Below the pieces are notes generated by a model. The model saw only the letters and a list, made by a program, of their open reading frames with translations, ran no database searches and had not been told where the DNA came from. The translations under genes and the position numbers were made by a program. From Competibacteraceae bacterium UBA2788 (GTDB lineage: Bacteria; Pseudomonadota; Gammaproteobacteria; Competibacterales; Competibacteraceae), in assembly GCA_002352185.1 (NCBI GenBank), contig DEHY01000030.1, forward strand, positions 4,311 to 11,301: DNA of 6,991 bases, read 5' to 3'. Positions within the stretch are counted from its first letter, which is position 1. Each line of letters starts with the position of its first letter. Shown here piece by piece: positions 1-6,991 of this stretch.

Positions 1-3000
1 ATACTTGAAGCGATTCCACTGCACCCGGATACGAACATGAGCGAGGATGTGGCTGGGCTGGTGGATCTGATCGGTCTCACCGATGCCGATCCGGAGTTTA
101 TTGAGGTATTTCTTGAAGAGGCGCGCGGCGAACTGGCCGTGATCCGGGAGCAGTTGGCTGTCTGGCGGCAGCATCTGGAGAATCACGAGGCGCTTGCTAC
201 CCTGCGGCGCTCCTTCCATACGCTCAAGGGCAGTGGCCGCATGGTCGGCGCTGCGGTAATCGGCGATTTCGCCTGGGAATTCGAGAACCTGCTGAACCAG
301 GTGATCGGCGGCAGCCTGCCCCCCAGCCCGGCGATTAGCGCCGCAATCGAGGCGGCGGCGGATGCGCTGGCCCCACTGGTGGGTGAAGTTGCGCCGCATG
401 CGAATGCGCTGGCTGCCTTGGCGCCACTGGCCGCAAGGGCGCAGGCGCTGTTGCGAACCGAACCGGAAGTGGCCGCCGCCCCACCCGCTCAATGGGCGAT
501 TGCGCCTGATATCGATCCGGAATTCGCCGAAGTGTTTCTCGAAGAAGCGCGCAGCGAACTGGCCGCGATCCAGGAGCAGTTGGCGATCTGGCGGCAGCAT
601 CTGGAGAATCGTGAGGCGCTCACCACCTTGCGGCGCGCCTTCCACACCCTCAAAGGCAGCGGTCGGGTGGTCGGCGCTACGGTGATCGGCGATTTCGCCT
701 GGCGATTCGAGAGCCTGCTGAGTCAGGTGCTGAATGGCACGATACCGGCCACTTCGGCGCTCGCTGACCTGGTCGGCGCAGCGGCAGCCGCACTGGAACC
801 GCTGGTCAGCCAAACGCCGGCGACCGCTGAAGCGGCTTTGACGCCATTGACCCGGTTGAGCGCACAAGTTAATGCGTTGCTGTGCGAGCAACCCATCGAA
901 GCCGCGCCCGCTGCGCTCGAACCGGTCGAGCCGGTCGAACCGACCGAATGGATTGAAATCGCGCCGCTGCCGCTGCCGCCGCCGCCCCCGGCCGAAGTCG
1001 AACCGGTGATGGAACGGATACCCGCTGTGGAAGCGCTGGCAATGCCGGATGCAGACATGGCGCAGGTCTTCCAGTATGAAGCGACCGAAATTCTCGACTC
1101 CAGCGACGCTATTTTGCAACAGCTCGGCGTCAATCCCGACCAACCGGAATTGCTGAACGACCTGCGTCGGGGCATGCACACGCTCAAGGGCAGCTCGCGC
1201 ATGGCCGGCATCATGACCATCGGCGACCTGGCTCACGCCGCCGAATCGGTGCTGGATGCACTCGGCAAGTTCGGCGGACGGATAACGCCTGTAGTGCTCG
1301 ACAGCCTGCAACATGCCCTGGATCGGCTGAACCGGATGCTGGCGGAAGCGGCCAGCGGGACCAGTCCGGCGACTGCGACTGAATTGATCGCCGATCTGCA
1401 CAGCCTGGCGGATGTGGTTGCTGCCGGCGAAGCAGCCGAAGCATTGCCATCCGCTGCGCTGGCAAGCATCCCGGCGCCGGCGCCGGCCCCGGCCCCGGCA
1501 GCTATGGTCGCGGAGCCAAGTTCATTCCGCACCATGACCGAGCTGGATCAGGAGCTGGCTCAGGTATTCCAGACGGAAGCGACCGAGATTCTCGACTCCA
1601 GCGACATTATCCTGCAACGGTTGCGCGGCGAATCGGACAACGCCGATCTGCTGAACAATCTGCGCCGGGAGATGCACACCCTCAAGGGTAGCTCGCGCAT
1701 GGCCGGTTTCATGATGGTGGGCGATCTGGCCCATGCTGCAGAATCAGTGCTGGATGCGCTCGGCAAGGGGACGGTCAAGGCGTCGCCGTCAATTCTGGAT
1801 CCGGTTCAGCGCGCCCTGGACGGTTTGCACCAGATGCTGGCCGGTGTGGTCAGCGGCGCTCGCCCGCCGGCGCGACAGGAATTAATCGAGGAGTTGCAGG
1901 GGCTGATCGGCGGCAAACCGGCGGAGCGGCCCCAGGTCGTCGCGCCCTCCGCGCCGGTTGCGCCCATGATGGTCCCGGCAACCGTCGCGGCGCGGCCAGC
2001 GGAGAAAAATGCCGCCGCCGCGCCCGCCGACAGCATTCGCGTCAATGCTGCACTGCTGAATACCCTGGTCAACCAGATGGGTGAAAGCAGCATCTTCCGC
2101 GCCCGCATCGATCAGGGCGTCGGCGCGATGAGCCTCAACCTCAATGAGCTGGAGCAGACCATCGCCCGCTTGCGCCGGCAGGTGACTCACCTTGCCACCC
2201 AAGCCGAGGCCCGCATCCAGTCGCGGCAGGATCAGGGCGCCAAGGCGCACCAGATGGAATTCGATCCCCTGGAGCTGGATCGCTTCACCGAGCTGCAACA
2301 GGTCGCCCGGTCTCTCATGGAAATCGCCGATGATCTGGGCAATGTCGGCAATACCCTGGGCGATCACGCCCGCGACATCACCACGCTGCTTGATCAGCAG
2401 GGCAAGGTCAACAAGGAAATCCAGCAGGGCCTGATGCGCACCGGCATGGTGCGGTTTGGCAGCATCATTCCACGATTGCGCCGGGTGGTGCGGCAGGCGT
2501 CCCAGGATTTGGGCAAACGGGCCGAATTGCTGGTCGGCGGCGAAGAATCGGAAGTAGACCGCACCGTACTGGAAAATATGGTCGCGCCGCTGGAACACAT
2601 GCTGCGCAATTCGCTGGCGCATGGCATCGAGACGCCGGAGCAGCGGCGAGCGGGCGGTAAATCCGACATCGGCACGATCACGTTGAGCCTGCGTCGTGAA
2701 GGCGCCGAACTGGTGCTGGAACTGGGCGATGACGGTGGCGGCCTGAACTTCAGCGCGATTCGCGCCAAGGGTGAGGAAAAGGGACTGCTGCTGCCCGGTC
2801 AGACGGCGACCCCGGAGGAATTGATTGCCCTGTTGTTGCGCCCCGGTTTTTCCACCGCTACCGCAGTGACCCAGATCTCCGGGCGTGGCGTGGGCATGGA
2901 TGTGGTGAACGAGGCCATCCGGGCCATGCGCGGTGCGCTGCTGATTCAGACCGATCCCGGTCAGGGCACCCGTTTCATCGTCCGCCTGCCGTTCTCGCTG

Positions 3001-3876
3001 TCGGTGACTCAAGCGCTGCTGGTGCGGGCGGGCGAAGCCACCTACGCCATCCCTCTGCTCAGTATCGAACTGGTGACCCGGATCAAGGAGAGCGAATTTC
3101 AGGCCTATCTGGCCGGCGAACACATCCAGCATCAATACAGCGGTCGGCGCTATCTGCTGCACAACCTGGGCATTCTGATGGGCAGCGATCATATTCTGCC
3201 CTTTGAGGAGACCAGCGACCGCCGCCCACCGACCCTGCTGTTCCACAGCGCGGAGGCGAGCGCTGCCCTGCAGGTTGAGGCGGTGCTGGGCAACCAGGAA
3301 ATCATCGTCAAGCCGGTTGGACCGCAGTTCAATGCCGTGTCCGGTATTTCCGGAGCCACCGTACTGGGCGACGGGCGGGTGGTGGTGGTGCTGGAATTGG
3401 CGGCGCTGGTGCGCAACATCGGCTCGCAGGCTCAGAAGCAGGCGGAAAGCCGGGCGCTGCGCGCTGCGCGTCAGGAAGCCCGATCGGAGAAAATCAGCAT
3501 CATGGTGGTGGACGATTCGATCACCATGCGCAAGGTGACGGCGCGGATCCTGGAGCGCCACGGCATCCAGTCCATTACCGCCAAAGACGGCCTGGATGCG
3601 GTGGCGATGCTGCAAACCCAGGTGCCCGACCTGGCCATTCTTGACATTGAAATGCCGCGCATGGACGGTTTCGAGGTGGTCGCCCATGTCCGCAACCAGC
3701 CGCATCTACGGCACATGCCGATCATCATGGTGACCTCGCGCAGCGGCGAGAAGCACCGCGAACGCGCCTTCAAGCTGGGGGTCAACGACTACCTGACCAA
3801 ACCGTATCAGGAAGAACAGCTGATGCAATCCATCCGCAAGATTCTGGGCGAACGTGCGCTCGGGTTGATCACCTGA
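1..3876 (+). CDS. chpA: ChpA/PilL-type hybrid chemotaxis histidine kinase, 5' end missing
   Basis: Cytoplasmic CheA-like kinase of the Pil-Chp pathway, which in known relatives controls type IV pilus twitching and surface sensing. Residues are counted from the ATG at 37. Four Hpt domains carry the phospho-accepting His in an HTLKGS motif: H61, H203, H381 and H547. About 665-830 is the dimerisation/P3-like helical region. The GHKL ATPase follows, with N-box HMLRNSLAHGIE (about 854-865), G1 box GDDGGG (897-902), GFST (937-940) and G2 box GRGVGMDVV (949-957). A CheW domain spans about 985-1125. The C-terminal receiver (about 1153-1270) has acidic residues D1159/D1160, acceptor D1203, T1233 and K1255. 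All key residues are intact. The frame is open back to base 1 with no stop, and no Shine-Dalgarno sequence precedes the ATG at 37. Known ChpA proteins are much longer and have extra N-terminal domains, so the true start most likely lies left of the window. If the ATG were used, the protein would be 1279 aa. Confidence 0.93.
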   Translation: MLEAIPLHPDTNMSEDVAGLVDLIGLTDADPEFIEVFLEEARGELAVIREQLAVWRQHLENHEALATLRRSFHTLKGSGRMVGAAVIGDFAWEFENLLNQVIGGSLPPSPAISAAIEAAADALAPLVGEVAPHANALAALAPLAARAQALLRTEPEVAAAPPAQWAIAPDIDPEFAEVFLEEARSELAAIQEQLAIWRQHLENREALTTLRRAFHTLKGSGRVVGATVIGDFAWRFESLLSQVLNGTIPATSALADLVGAAAAALEPLVSQTPATAEAALTPLTRLSAQVNALLCEQPIEAAPAALEPVEPVEPTEWIEIAPLPLPPPPPAEVEPVMERIPAVEALAMPDADMAQVFQYEATEILDSSDAILQQLGVNPDQPELLNDLRRGMHTLKGSSRMAGIMTIGDLAHAAESVLDALGKFGGRITPVVLDSLQHALDRLNRMLAEAASGTSPATATELIADLHSLADVVAAGEAAEALPSAALASIPAPAPAPAPAAMVAEPSSFRTMTELDQELAQVFQTEATEILDSSDIILQRLRGESDNADLLNNLRREMHTLKGSSRMAGFMMVGDLAHAAESVLDALGKGTVKASPSILDPVQRALDGLHQMLAGVVSGARPPARQELIEELQGLIGGKPAERPQVVAPSAPVAPMMVPATVAARPAEKNAAAAPADSIRVNAALLNTLVNQMGESSIFRARIDQGVGAMSLNLNELEQTIARLRRQVTHLATQAEARIQSRQDQGAKAHQMEFDPLELDRFTELQQVARSLMEIADDLGNVGNTLGDHARDITTLLDQQGKVNKEIQQGLMRTGMVRFGSIIPRLRRVVRQASQDLGKRAELLVGGEESEVDRTVLENMVAPLEHMLRNSLAHGIETPEQRRAGGKSDIGTITLSLRREGAELVLELGDDGGGLNFSAIRAKGEEKGLLLPGQTATPEELIALLLRPGFSTATAVTQISGRGVGMDVVNEAIRAMRGALLIQTDPGQGTRFIVRLPFSLSVTQALLVRAGEATYAIPLLSIELVTRIKESEFQAYLAGEHIQHQYSGRRYLLHNLGILMGSDHILPFEETSDRRPPTLLFHSAEASAALQVEAVLGNQEIIVKPVGPQFNAVSGISGATVLGDGRVVVVLELAALVRNIGSQAQKQAESRALRAARQEARSEKISIMVVDDSITMRKVTARILERHGIQSITAKDGLDAVAMLQTQVPDLAILDIEMPRMDGFEVVAHVRNQPHLRHMPIIMVTSRSGEKHRERAFKLGVNDYLTKPYQEEQLMQSIRKILGERALGLIT
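88..732 (+). repeat. Duplicated Hpt pair A-A' within chpA
   Basis: Two Hpt domains, at 88-306 (residues 18-90) and 514-732 (residues 160-232), are near copies offset by exactly 426 bp (142 codons). Aligned without gaps, 59 of 73 residues match by my hand count (about 81%). Both begin DPEF and contain WRQHLEN and FHTLKGSGR. At DNA level the run at 161-184 recurs unchanged at 587-610. Similarity fades in the alanine-rich tails that follow, where a one-codon length difference appears. This is an in-gene tandem duplication, not a mobile element. Confidence 0.85.
961..996 (+). other. Proline-rich interdomain linker in ChpA
   Basis: Residues 309-320 are mostly proline, including a run of five (314-318). 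They lie after an acidic EPVEPVEPTE stretch, between Hpt2 and Hpt3. Such a segment is expected to be extended and flexible, letting the Hpt domains swing between the kinase core and receiver domains. It also marks the boundary between the A pair and the B pair. Confidence 0.6.
1048..1857 (+). repeat. Duplicated Hpt pair B-B' within chpA
   Basis: Two Hpt domains, at 1048-1359 (residues 338-441) and 1546-1857 (residues 504-607), are offset by 498 bp (166 codons) and align over 104 residues without gaps. Shared blocks include EATEILDSSD, MHTLKGSSRMAG and GDLAHAAESVLDALGK. They clearly differ from pair A (SSRMAG instead of SGRMVG; MHTLKG instead of FHTLKG), so the four domains form two subfamilies, each duplicated next to itself. 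The alanine/proline linker at about 1360-1545 separates the two copies. Confidence 0.85.
1465..1503 (+). repeat. Pro-Ala dipeptide tract (GC-only microsatellite) in ChpA linker
   Basis: Residues 479-488 alternate proline and alanine five times. They are encoded by a run of ccg/gcg/gcc/gca codons between Hpt3 and Hpt4. The DNA is almost pure G+C with a six-base period, so it could change length by slippage in multiples of six bases without breaking the frame. The tract acts as a flexible spacer in the protein. Confidence 0.6.
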
Positions 3877-3879
3877 AAA

Positions 3880-3917
3880 GGTGGGCGGTGAACAGCGGGT
3901 AAAGTACACCGCGCACC
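3880..3917 (+). other. Imperfect hairpin in the chpA-chpC spacer
   Basis: The arms 3880-3890 (ggtgggcggtg) and 3907-3917 (caccgcgcacc) pair at 10 of 11 positions, with one G-G mismatch at 3884/3913 and a 16-nt loop. The hairpin begins four bases after the chpA stop codon. No T-run follows the right arm, so it does not look like a standard intrinsic terminator. It could instead stabilise the chpA mRNA end or reduce read-through into the adaptor gene. Confidence 0.45.
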
Positions 3918-3920
3918 GCT

Positions 3921-3946
3921 TGCCGCTCGCCGCTCACACCGCTTTT
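3921..3946 (+). repeat. Short GC-rich direct repeats before chpC
   Basis: Heptamer gccgctc occurs twice head to tail (3922-3928 and 3929-3935). The hexamer caccgc, already present at 3907-3912 and 3914-3919, returns at 3937-3942, followed by four T residues. Together with gcggtg at 3885-3890, the spacer is built largely from one short motif in both orientations. I see no clear promoter or strong ribosome binding site in it. The function, if any, is unknown. Confidence 0.4.
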
Positions 3947-3957
3947 ATGGACACGTT

Positions 3958-4431
3958 ATGGAAGCCTCTTCAAACCTACGCTGTTTATTGATCACGGTAC
4001 AGGGCGGGCAGGTCATCCTGCCCAACAGTCTGGTCGCTGAAGTTCTGCCCTTCGCTGCGCCCCTGCAAATCGAGATGGCGCCGCACTGGGTGACCGGCGC
4101 CATGCTGTGGCGTAACCTGACCACGCCGCTGGTCAGTCTGGGACGGCTGATCTTTCGGGTGAAGGCGGAAGCTGATCTCAATTCCCGCATCATCATCGTC
4201 AACACCCTGGGCGCTGATTCCAAGCTGCCGTACTTTGGCGTTCTGGGCACCTCGGCCCCACGCCCGCTCAACCTGCGGCGTCAGGATATCAAACCGGACC
4301 CGGACGTCGCTGCCTCCGAATCGCATCGCCCGGGGATTCTCAGTTGGGCGCTCTACCAGGACCTGCCGGTCATCATCCCGGATATGGAAGCCATCGAAGC
4401 GGTGTTGCAACCCCTGTTGCGCCGATCCTAG
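3958..4431 (+). CDS. chpC: CheW-like adaptor protein, ChpC-type (157 aa)
   Basis: Small cytoplasmic CheW-domain protein, expected to couple a chemoreceptor (PilJ-type) to the ChpA kinase just upstream. Length is normal for a single CheW domain. Visible features fit the fold: a first strand CLLITVQGGQVILPNSLVAEVLPF (residues 9-32), where the PN-x2-VAEV block resembles ChpC/CheW proteins, then WVTGAMLWRNLTTPLVSLGRLIF (about 44-66), matching the family pattern W-x2-G-x3-WR-x3-P-V, a strand RIIIVN (about 76-81), and a closing segment ending LLRRS. The start at 3958 has only a weak upstream TGGA and no good Shine-Dalgarno. The nearby ATG at 3947 is in another frame. The gene lies 81 bp after chpA on the same strand, so co-transcription is plausible. 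CheW membership is well supported. Assignment as ChpC rather than a PilI-like CheW rests on position after chpA and motif impression. Confidence 0.75.
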   Translation: MEASSNLRCLLITVQGGQVILPNSLVAEVLPFAAPLQIEMAPHWVTGAMLWRNLTTPLVSLGRLIFRVKAEADLNSRIIIVNTLGADSKLPYFGVLGTSAPRPLNLRRQDIKPDPDVAASESHRPGILSWALYQDLPVIIPDMEAIEAVLQPLLRRS

Positions 4432-4462
4432 GGTCCCGCGCTTTGCAATTGCTGGTCTCTTC

Positions 4463-6991
4463 ATGCGTCTGAGTACGATCAAGCTGGCGGGATTCAAGTC
4501 GTTCGTGGATCCCGCCGTGCTGCATCTGCCCAGTAATCTCATCGGCATCGTCGGCCCTAACGGCTGCGGCAAATCCAACATCATTGACGCCGTGCGCTGG
4601 GTGATGGGGGAAAGCTCAGCCCGCAGCCTGCGCGGCGAAACGATGAGCGATGTGATCTTCAATGGTTCAGCCAGCCGCAAGCCCGTCGGACAGGCCGCCA
4701 TTGAACTGGTGTTCGACAACAGCCAAGGTCGGCTGGGCGGACTCTGGGCCAGCTACGGCGAAATCGCCATCAAACGGTCGGTCAGCCGCGACGGCCAATC
4801 CAGCTACTTCCTCAACGGCGCCCGCTGCCGTCGCCGCGATATCGCCGATATCTTCCTGGGCACCGGGCTGGGGCCACGCAGCTACGCCATCATCGAGCAG
4901 GGCATGATCTCGCGGGTGATCGAATCCCGCCCGGAAGACCTGCGGGTTTTTCTGGAGGAGGCGGCGGGCATTTCCAAGTACAAGGAGCGTCGCCGCGAGA
5001 CCGAAACCCGCATTCGCCATACCCGCGAAAATCTCGACCGTTTGAACGATGTGCGCGAGGAACTGGGTCGGCAACTCCAGCATCTCCAGCGCCAGGCCCG
5101 CGCCGCCGAGCAGTATCGTGACTGGCGCGCCGAGGAGCGCCAGTTACGGGCGGAACTGCTCGGCCTGCGCTGGCGGAATCTGCAAGCCGATGTTGACAAC
5201 CGCGACCGCGAGTTGCGCCAGCGGGAAACCGCGCTGGAAGCGATAGTGGCCGAACAACGGCGGCTGGAAGCGGAACTGGAAGCGGGACGGCTGCGGCGGG
5301 CCGATTTGAACGACGCTTTCAACGCGGCCCAGGGGCGTTATTACCAGGCCGGCGCGGAAATCAACCGCCTCGAACAGCTTCTGCGCCACCAGCGCGAATT
5401 GCGCCAGCGACGGGAAGAGGACTGGAGTCAAGTCGAAAGCGCCCTGGTCCAGATCGAAGCGCAACAGGCGCAGGATCGGGTACAGGCCGAGGAATGGGCC
5501 GCTGCGCTGACCGCCGCCGAACCCGTCTGGGCGCAGGCGCTGACCGTCGAGGCGGACGCCGCCGCTGCGCTGACCGCTGCTGAAAACACCCTGCGCGAGG
5601 GCCAGGCGGTTTGGGAAGCGTTTAACCGGCAGCAGAGTGACGCCCAGCGGCAAGCCGACGTGGAACGCACCCGGATCGAGCATCTGGATCGGCAGTTGTT
5701 GCAGGGCGAACGGCGCCTGGAACGGCTTCAGCTTGAAGCGCGGCAACTGGCGGATGCCGAACTTGACCACGAAATCGCCGATCTGGCTGTGGACGAACAG
5801 ACCACGGCTGAACGCTTGCAGCGCGATCAGGAGGCTCTGGCCCGGATTGAAGCCGAGCAGTCTGCGGCAGGCGAGACCCAGCGGCAAACCCGCCTGGCCG
5901 CGCAAACCCTGCGCGAGCGGTTGCAGGCGGGGCGCGGGCGACTGGCGGCGCTGCACACCTTGCAGGAAGTGGCGCTGGGTCGAGGCGAAGGCGGCTTGGG
6001 CGACTGGCTGCGGGATCAGGGGCTGGCCGAAGCGCCACGGCTGGCGGAGTGCCTGGAGGTGGATTCAGGCTGGGAAGCCGCCGTTGAGACGGTGCTGGCG
6101 GGCTATCTGGACGCGGTTTGCGTACCCTGCCTCGACGGGCCGGCGCAAGCCGCCACTGCGCTCGCGCAAGGTCATCTCACCCTGTTTGAAACTGCTTCCG
6201 TGTCGGCGGCGGATGCGCCGGTGACGACGGAACTGGCGGATCGCCTCCATGCGCCGTGGCCGCTGGCTGATCTGCTGCTGGGCGTGCAGACCGCCGGCAC
6301 CGTTGCGGAAGCGCTGGCGCGTCGTTCTGAATTGCGAGACGGTGAAACGGTGGTAACGCCGCAGGGCGTGTGGTGCGGACGCCGCTGGCTGCGGCTGGCG
6401 CCGGGCGGCGGCGATGACGGGATGCTGGGGCGCGAGCGGGAAATCCGTCAGTTGGAAGCCGCGCTGCGTGAGGATACGGCCACCCTGGAGCAGCAGGATG
6501 CGCACCTGGAAGCGATTCGCGCCCGCCTGCACGACCTTGAGCAGCAACGTCGCCAGACTCAGCAGGCGGTCAATCAGGGGCACCGCGATCACGCCGCCGC
6601 GCAGGGACGCTGGAACGCGGCGCAGGCTCGCCGCGAGCAGGCCCGCGCCCGTCATGCGGCGCTGACCGCAGAACTGGCCGAATTGACCTATCAAGGCGAA
6701 CAGGATCAGGAGCAGGTGGAACAGGCGCGGTCGCGGCTGGAAGAGGCGCTGCTGATGCTGGAGAGCTTGCAGGCGGAACGGGCGGAACTGAGCGCGGTGC
6801 GCGAACAGGCGCAGCTTAACCTTCGGGACTGTCGCATTCGGGCTGATGCGGCGCGACAGGAGAGAGCGCAACAGGCGGCGGCGCTCGAATCGCTGCGGGT
6901 GCGGGTGGCCGCGACCGAACAGGCTTTGGCGCGGTTGCACGCGCAATGGCAGCAGTTGCAGGCGCGGCGGGAACGGTTGGCTGTGGAACGC
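4463..6991 (+). CDS. smc: Chromosome partition/condensin ATPase Smc, 3' end missing
   Basis: SMC ATPase that, with ScpA and ScpB, dimerises and extrudes DNA loops to compact and separate chromosomes. The frame is open from the ATG at 4463 to the window end (843 codons). Full-length bacterial Smc is roughly 1150-1200 residues, so about a quarter is missing on the right. The N-terminus MRLSTIKLAGFKSFVDP is characteristic and fixes the start even though no Shine-Dalgarno sequence is visible. Walker A GPNGCGKS is at residues 31-38, followed by NIIDAVRWVMGE. The Q-loop region SYAIIEQGMIS has Q146, followed by the conserved FLEEAAGISKYKERR. Residues about 165-505 are Gln/Arg/Glu/Ala-rich coiled coil. 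The hinge runs from about 510 (GDWLRDQGL, D514) to about 650, ending near VVTPQGVW. From about 655 the returning coiled coil starts. The ABC signature, Walker B and D-loop should lie beyond 6991. The gene starts 31 bp after the adaptor gene on the same strand. In many gammaproteobacteria zipA and ligA follow smc. Confidence 0.96.
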   Translation, partial: MRLSTIKLAGFKSFVDPAVLHLPSNLIGIVGPNGCGKSNIIDAVRWVMGESSARSLRGETMSDVIFNGSASRKPVGQAAIELVFDNSQGRLGGLWASYGEIAIKRSVSRDGQSSYFLNGARCRRRDIADIFLGTGLGPRSYAIIEQGMISRVIESRPEDLRVFLEEAAGISKYKERRRETETRIRHTRENLDRLNDVREELGRQLQHLQRQARAAEQYRDWRAEERQLRAELLGLRWRNLQADVDNRDRELRQRETALEAIVAEQRRLEAELEAGRLRRADLNDAFNAAQGRYYQAGAEINRLEQLLRHQRELRQRREEDWSQVESALVQIEAQQAQDRVQAEEWAAALTAAEPVWAQALTVEADAAAALTAAENTLREGQAVWEAFNRQQSDAQRQADVERTRIEHLDRQLLQGERRLERLQLEARQLADAELDHEIADLAVDEQTTAERLQRDQEALARIEAEQSAAGETQRQTRLAAQTLRERLQAGRGRLAALHTLQEVALGRGEGGLGDWLRDQGLAEAPRLAECLEVDSGWEAAVETVLAGYLDAVCVPCLDGPAQAATALAQGHLTLFETASVSAADAPVTTELADRLHAPWPLADLLLGVQTAGTVAEALARRSELRDGETVVTPQGVWCGRRWLRLAPGGGDDGMLGREREIRQLEAALREDTATLEQQDAHLEAIRARLHDLEQQRRQTQQAVNQGHRDHAAAQGRWNAAQARREQARARHAALTAELAELTYQGEQDQEQVEQARSRLEEALLMLESLQAERAELSAVREQAQLNLRDCRIRADAARQERAQQAAALESLRVRVAATEQALARLHAQWQQLQARRERLAVER

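Noticed and set aside
1882..3705. Very long open frame (607 codons) on the minus strand opposite the kinase core
   Set aside because: It lies wholly opposite a strongly supported CheA-type coding region, and its translation is rich in His/Gln/Arg with no recognisable domain. Long antisense frames are common opposite GC-rich genes with biased third positions.
3880..3946. Rho-independent terminator between chpA and the adaptor gene
   Set aside because: The hairpin is imperfect with a 16-nt loop and no T-run directly after it. The TTTT at 3943-3946 does not sit behind a strong stem, so I list it as a hairpin only.
3985..4719. Minus-strand open frame of 244 codons spanning the adaptor gene and the start of smc
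   Set aside because: It covers two recognisable plus-strand genes, including the Smc Walker A region, and its translation shows no family motif; treated as a shadow of GC-rich coding sequence.
5637..6224. Plus-strand open frame of 195 codons inside smc in another frame
   Set aside because: It is Arg/Trp/Pro-rich with no domain, entirely inside the Smc coding frame, and typical of an alternative frame of GC-rich DNA.
5144..6946. Two long minus-strand frames (5144-5956 and 6065-6946) opposite the Smc coiled coil and hinge
   Set aside because: The Smc frame is continuous here with correct coiled-coil and hinge sequence. The antisense products are low-complexity Arg/Gln/Leu-rich sequences, as expected from reversed coiled-coil codons.
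4463..6991. RecN, SbcC or MukB rather than Smc
   Set aside because: The N-terminal KLAGFKSFVDP, the EEAAGISKYKERR block after the Q-loop and the SMC-type hinge at about residues 510-650 are specific to Smc.

Overview
The window is one continuous stretch of plus-strand, GC-rich bacterial chromosome holding three genes in a row: the 3' part of a chpA/pilL-type hybrid chemotaxis kinase (open at the left edge), a small CheW-like adaptor resembling ChpC, and the 5' two-thirds of smc, the condensin ATPase (open at the right edge). No RNA gene, insertion sequence, CRISPR array, phage or transfer signature is visible. Nearly all of the sequence is coding; the only gaps are 81 bp (3877-3957) and 31 bp (4432-4462).

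Organism: a kinase with several Hpt domains, a CheA core, a CheW domain and a receiver, next to a ChpC-like adaptor, is typical of gammaproteobacteria (and relatives) that control type IV pili through a Pil-Chp system. An SMC of the Smc-ScpAB type argues against the enterobacterial/Vibrio branch, which uses MukBEF instead. The best guess is a GC-rich, pilus-bearing gammaproteobacterium outside that branch; species cannot be read from the sequence.

Layout: 1-3876 encodes, in order, four Hpt domains arranged as two internally duplicated pairs (A-A'-B-B'), a dimerisation region, the GHKL ATPase, a CheW domain and a C-terminal response-regulator receiver. 3877-3957 is a short spacer with an imperfect hairpin and small GC-rich repeats. 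3958-4431 encodes the ChpC-like adaptor. 4463-6991 encodes the Smc N-terminal ATPase lobe with Walker A and Q-loop, the outgoing coiled coil, the whole hinge, and the start of the returning coiled coil; the signature motif and Walker B lie past the right edge.

The first two genes should work together: the adaptor links chemoreceptor to kinase, and the kinase passes phosphate through its Hpt domains to its own receiver and to PilG/PilH-type regulators probably encoded upstream. Smc is a housekeeping gene for chromosome organisation and probably only a neighbour. I see no credible new system here. The points most worth a second look are the paired Hpt duplication, the lack of a chpB methylesterase between kinase and adaptor, and the structured spacer.
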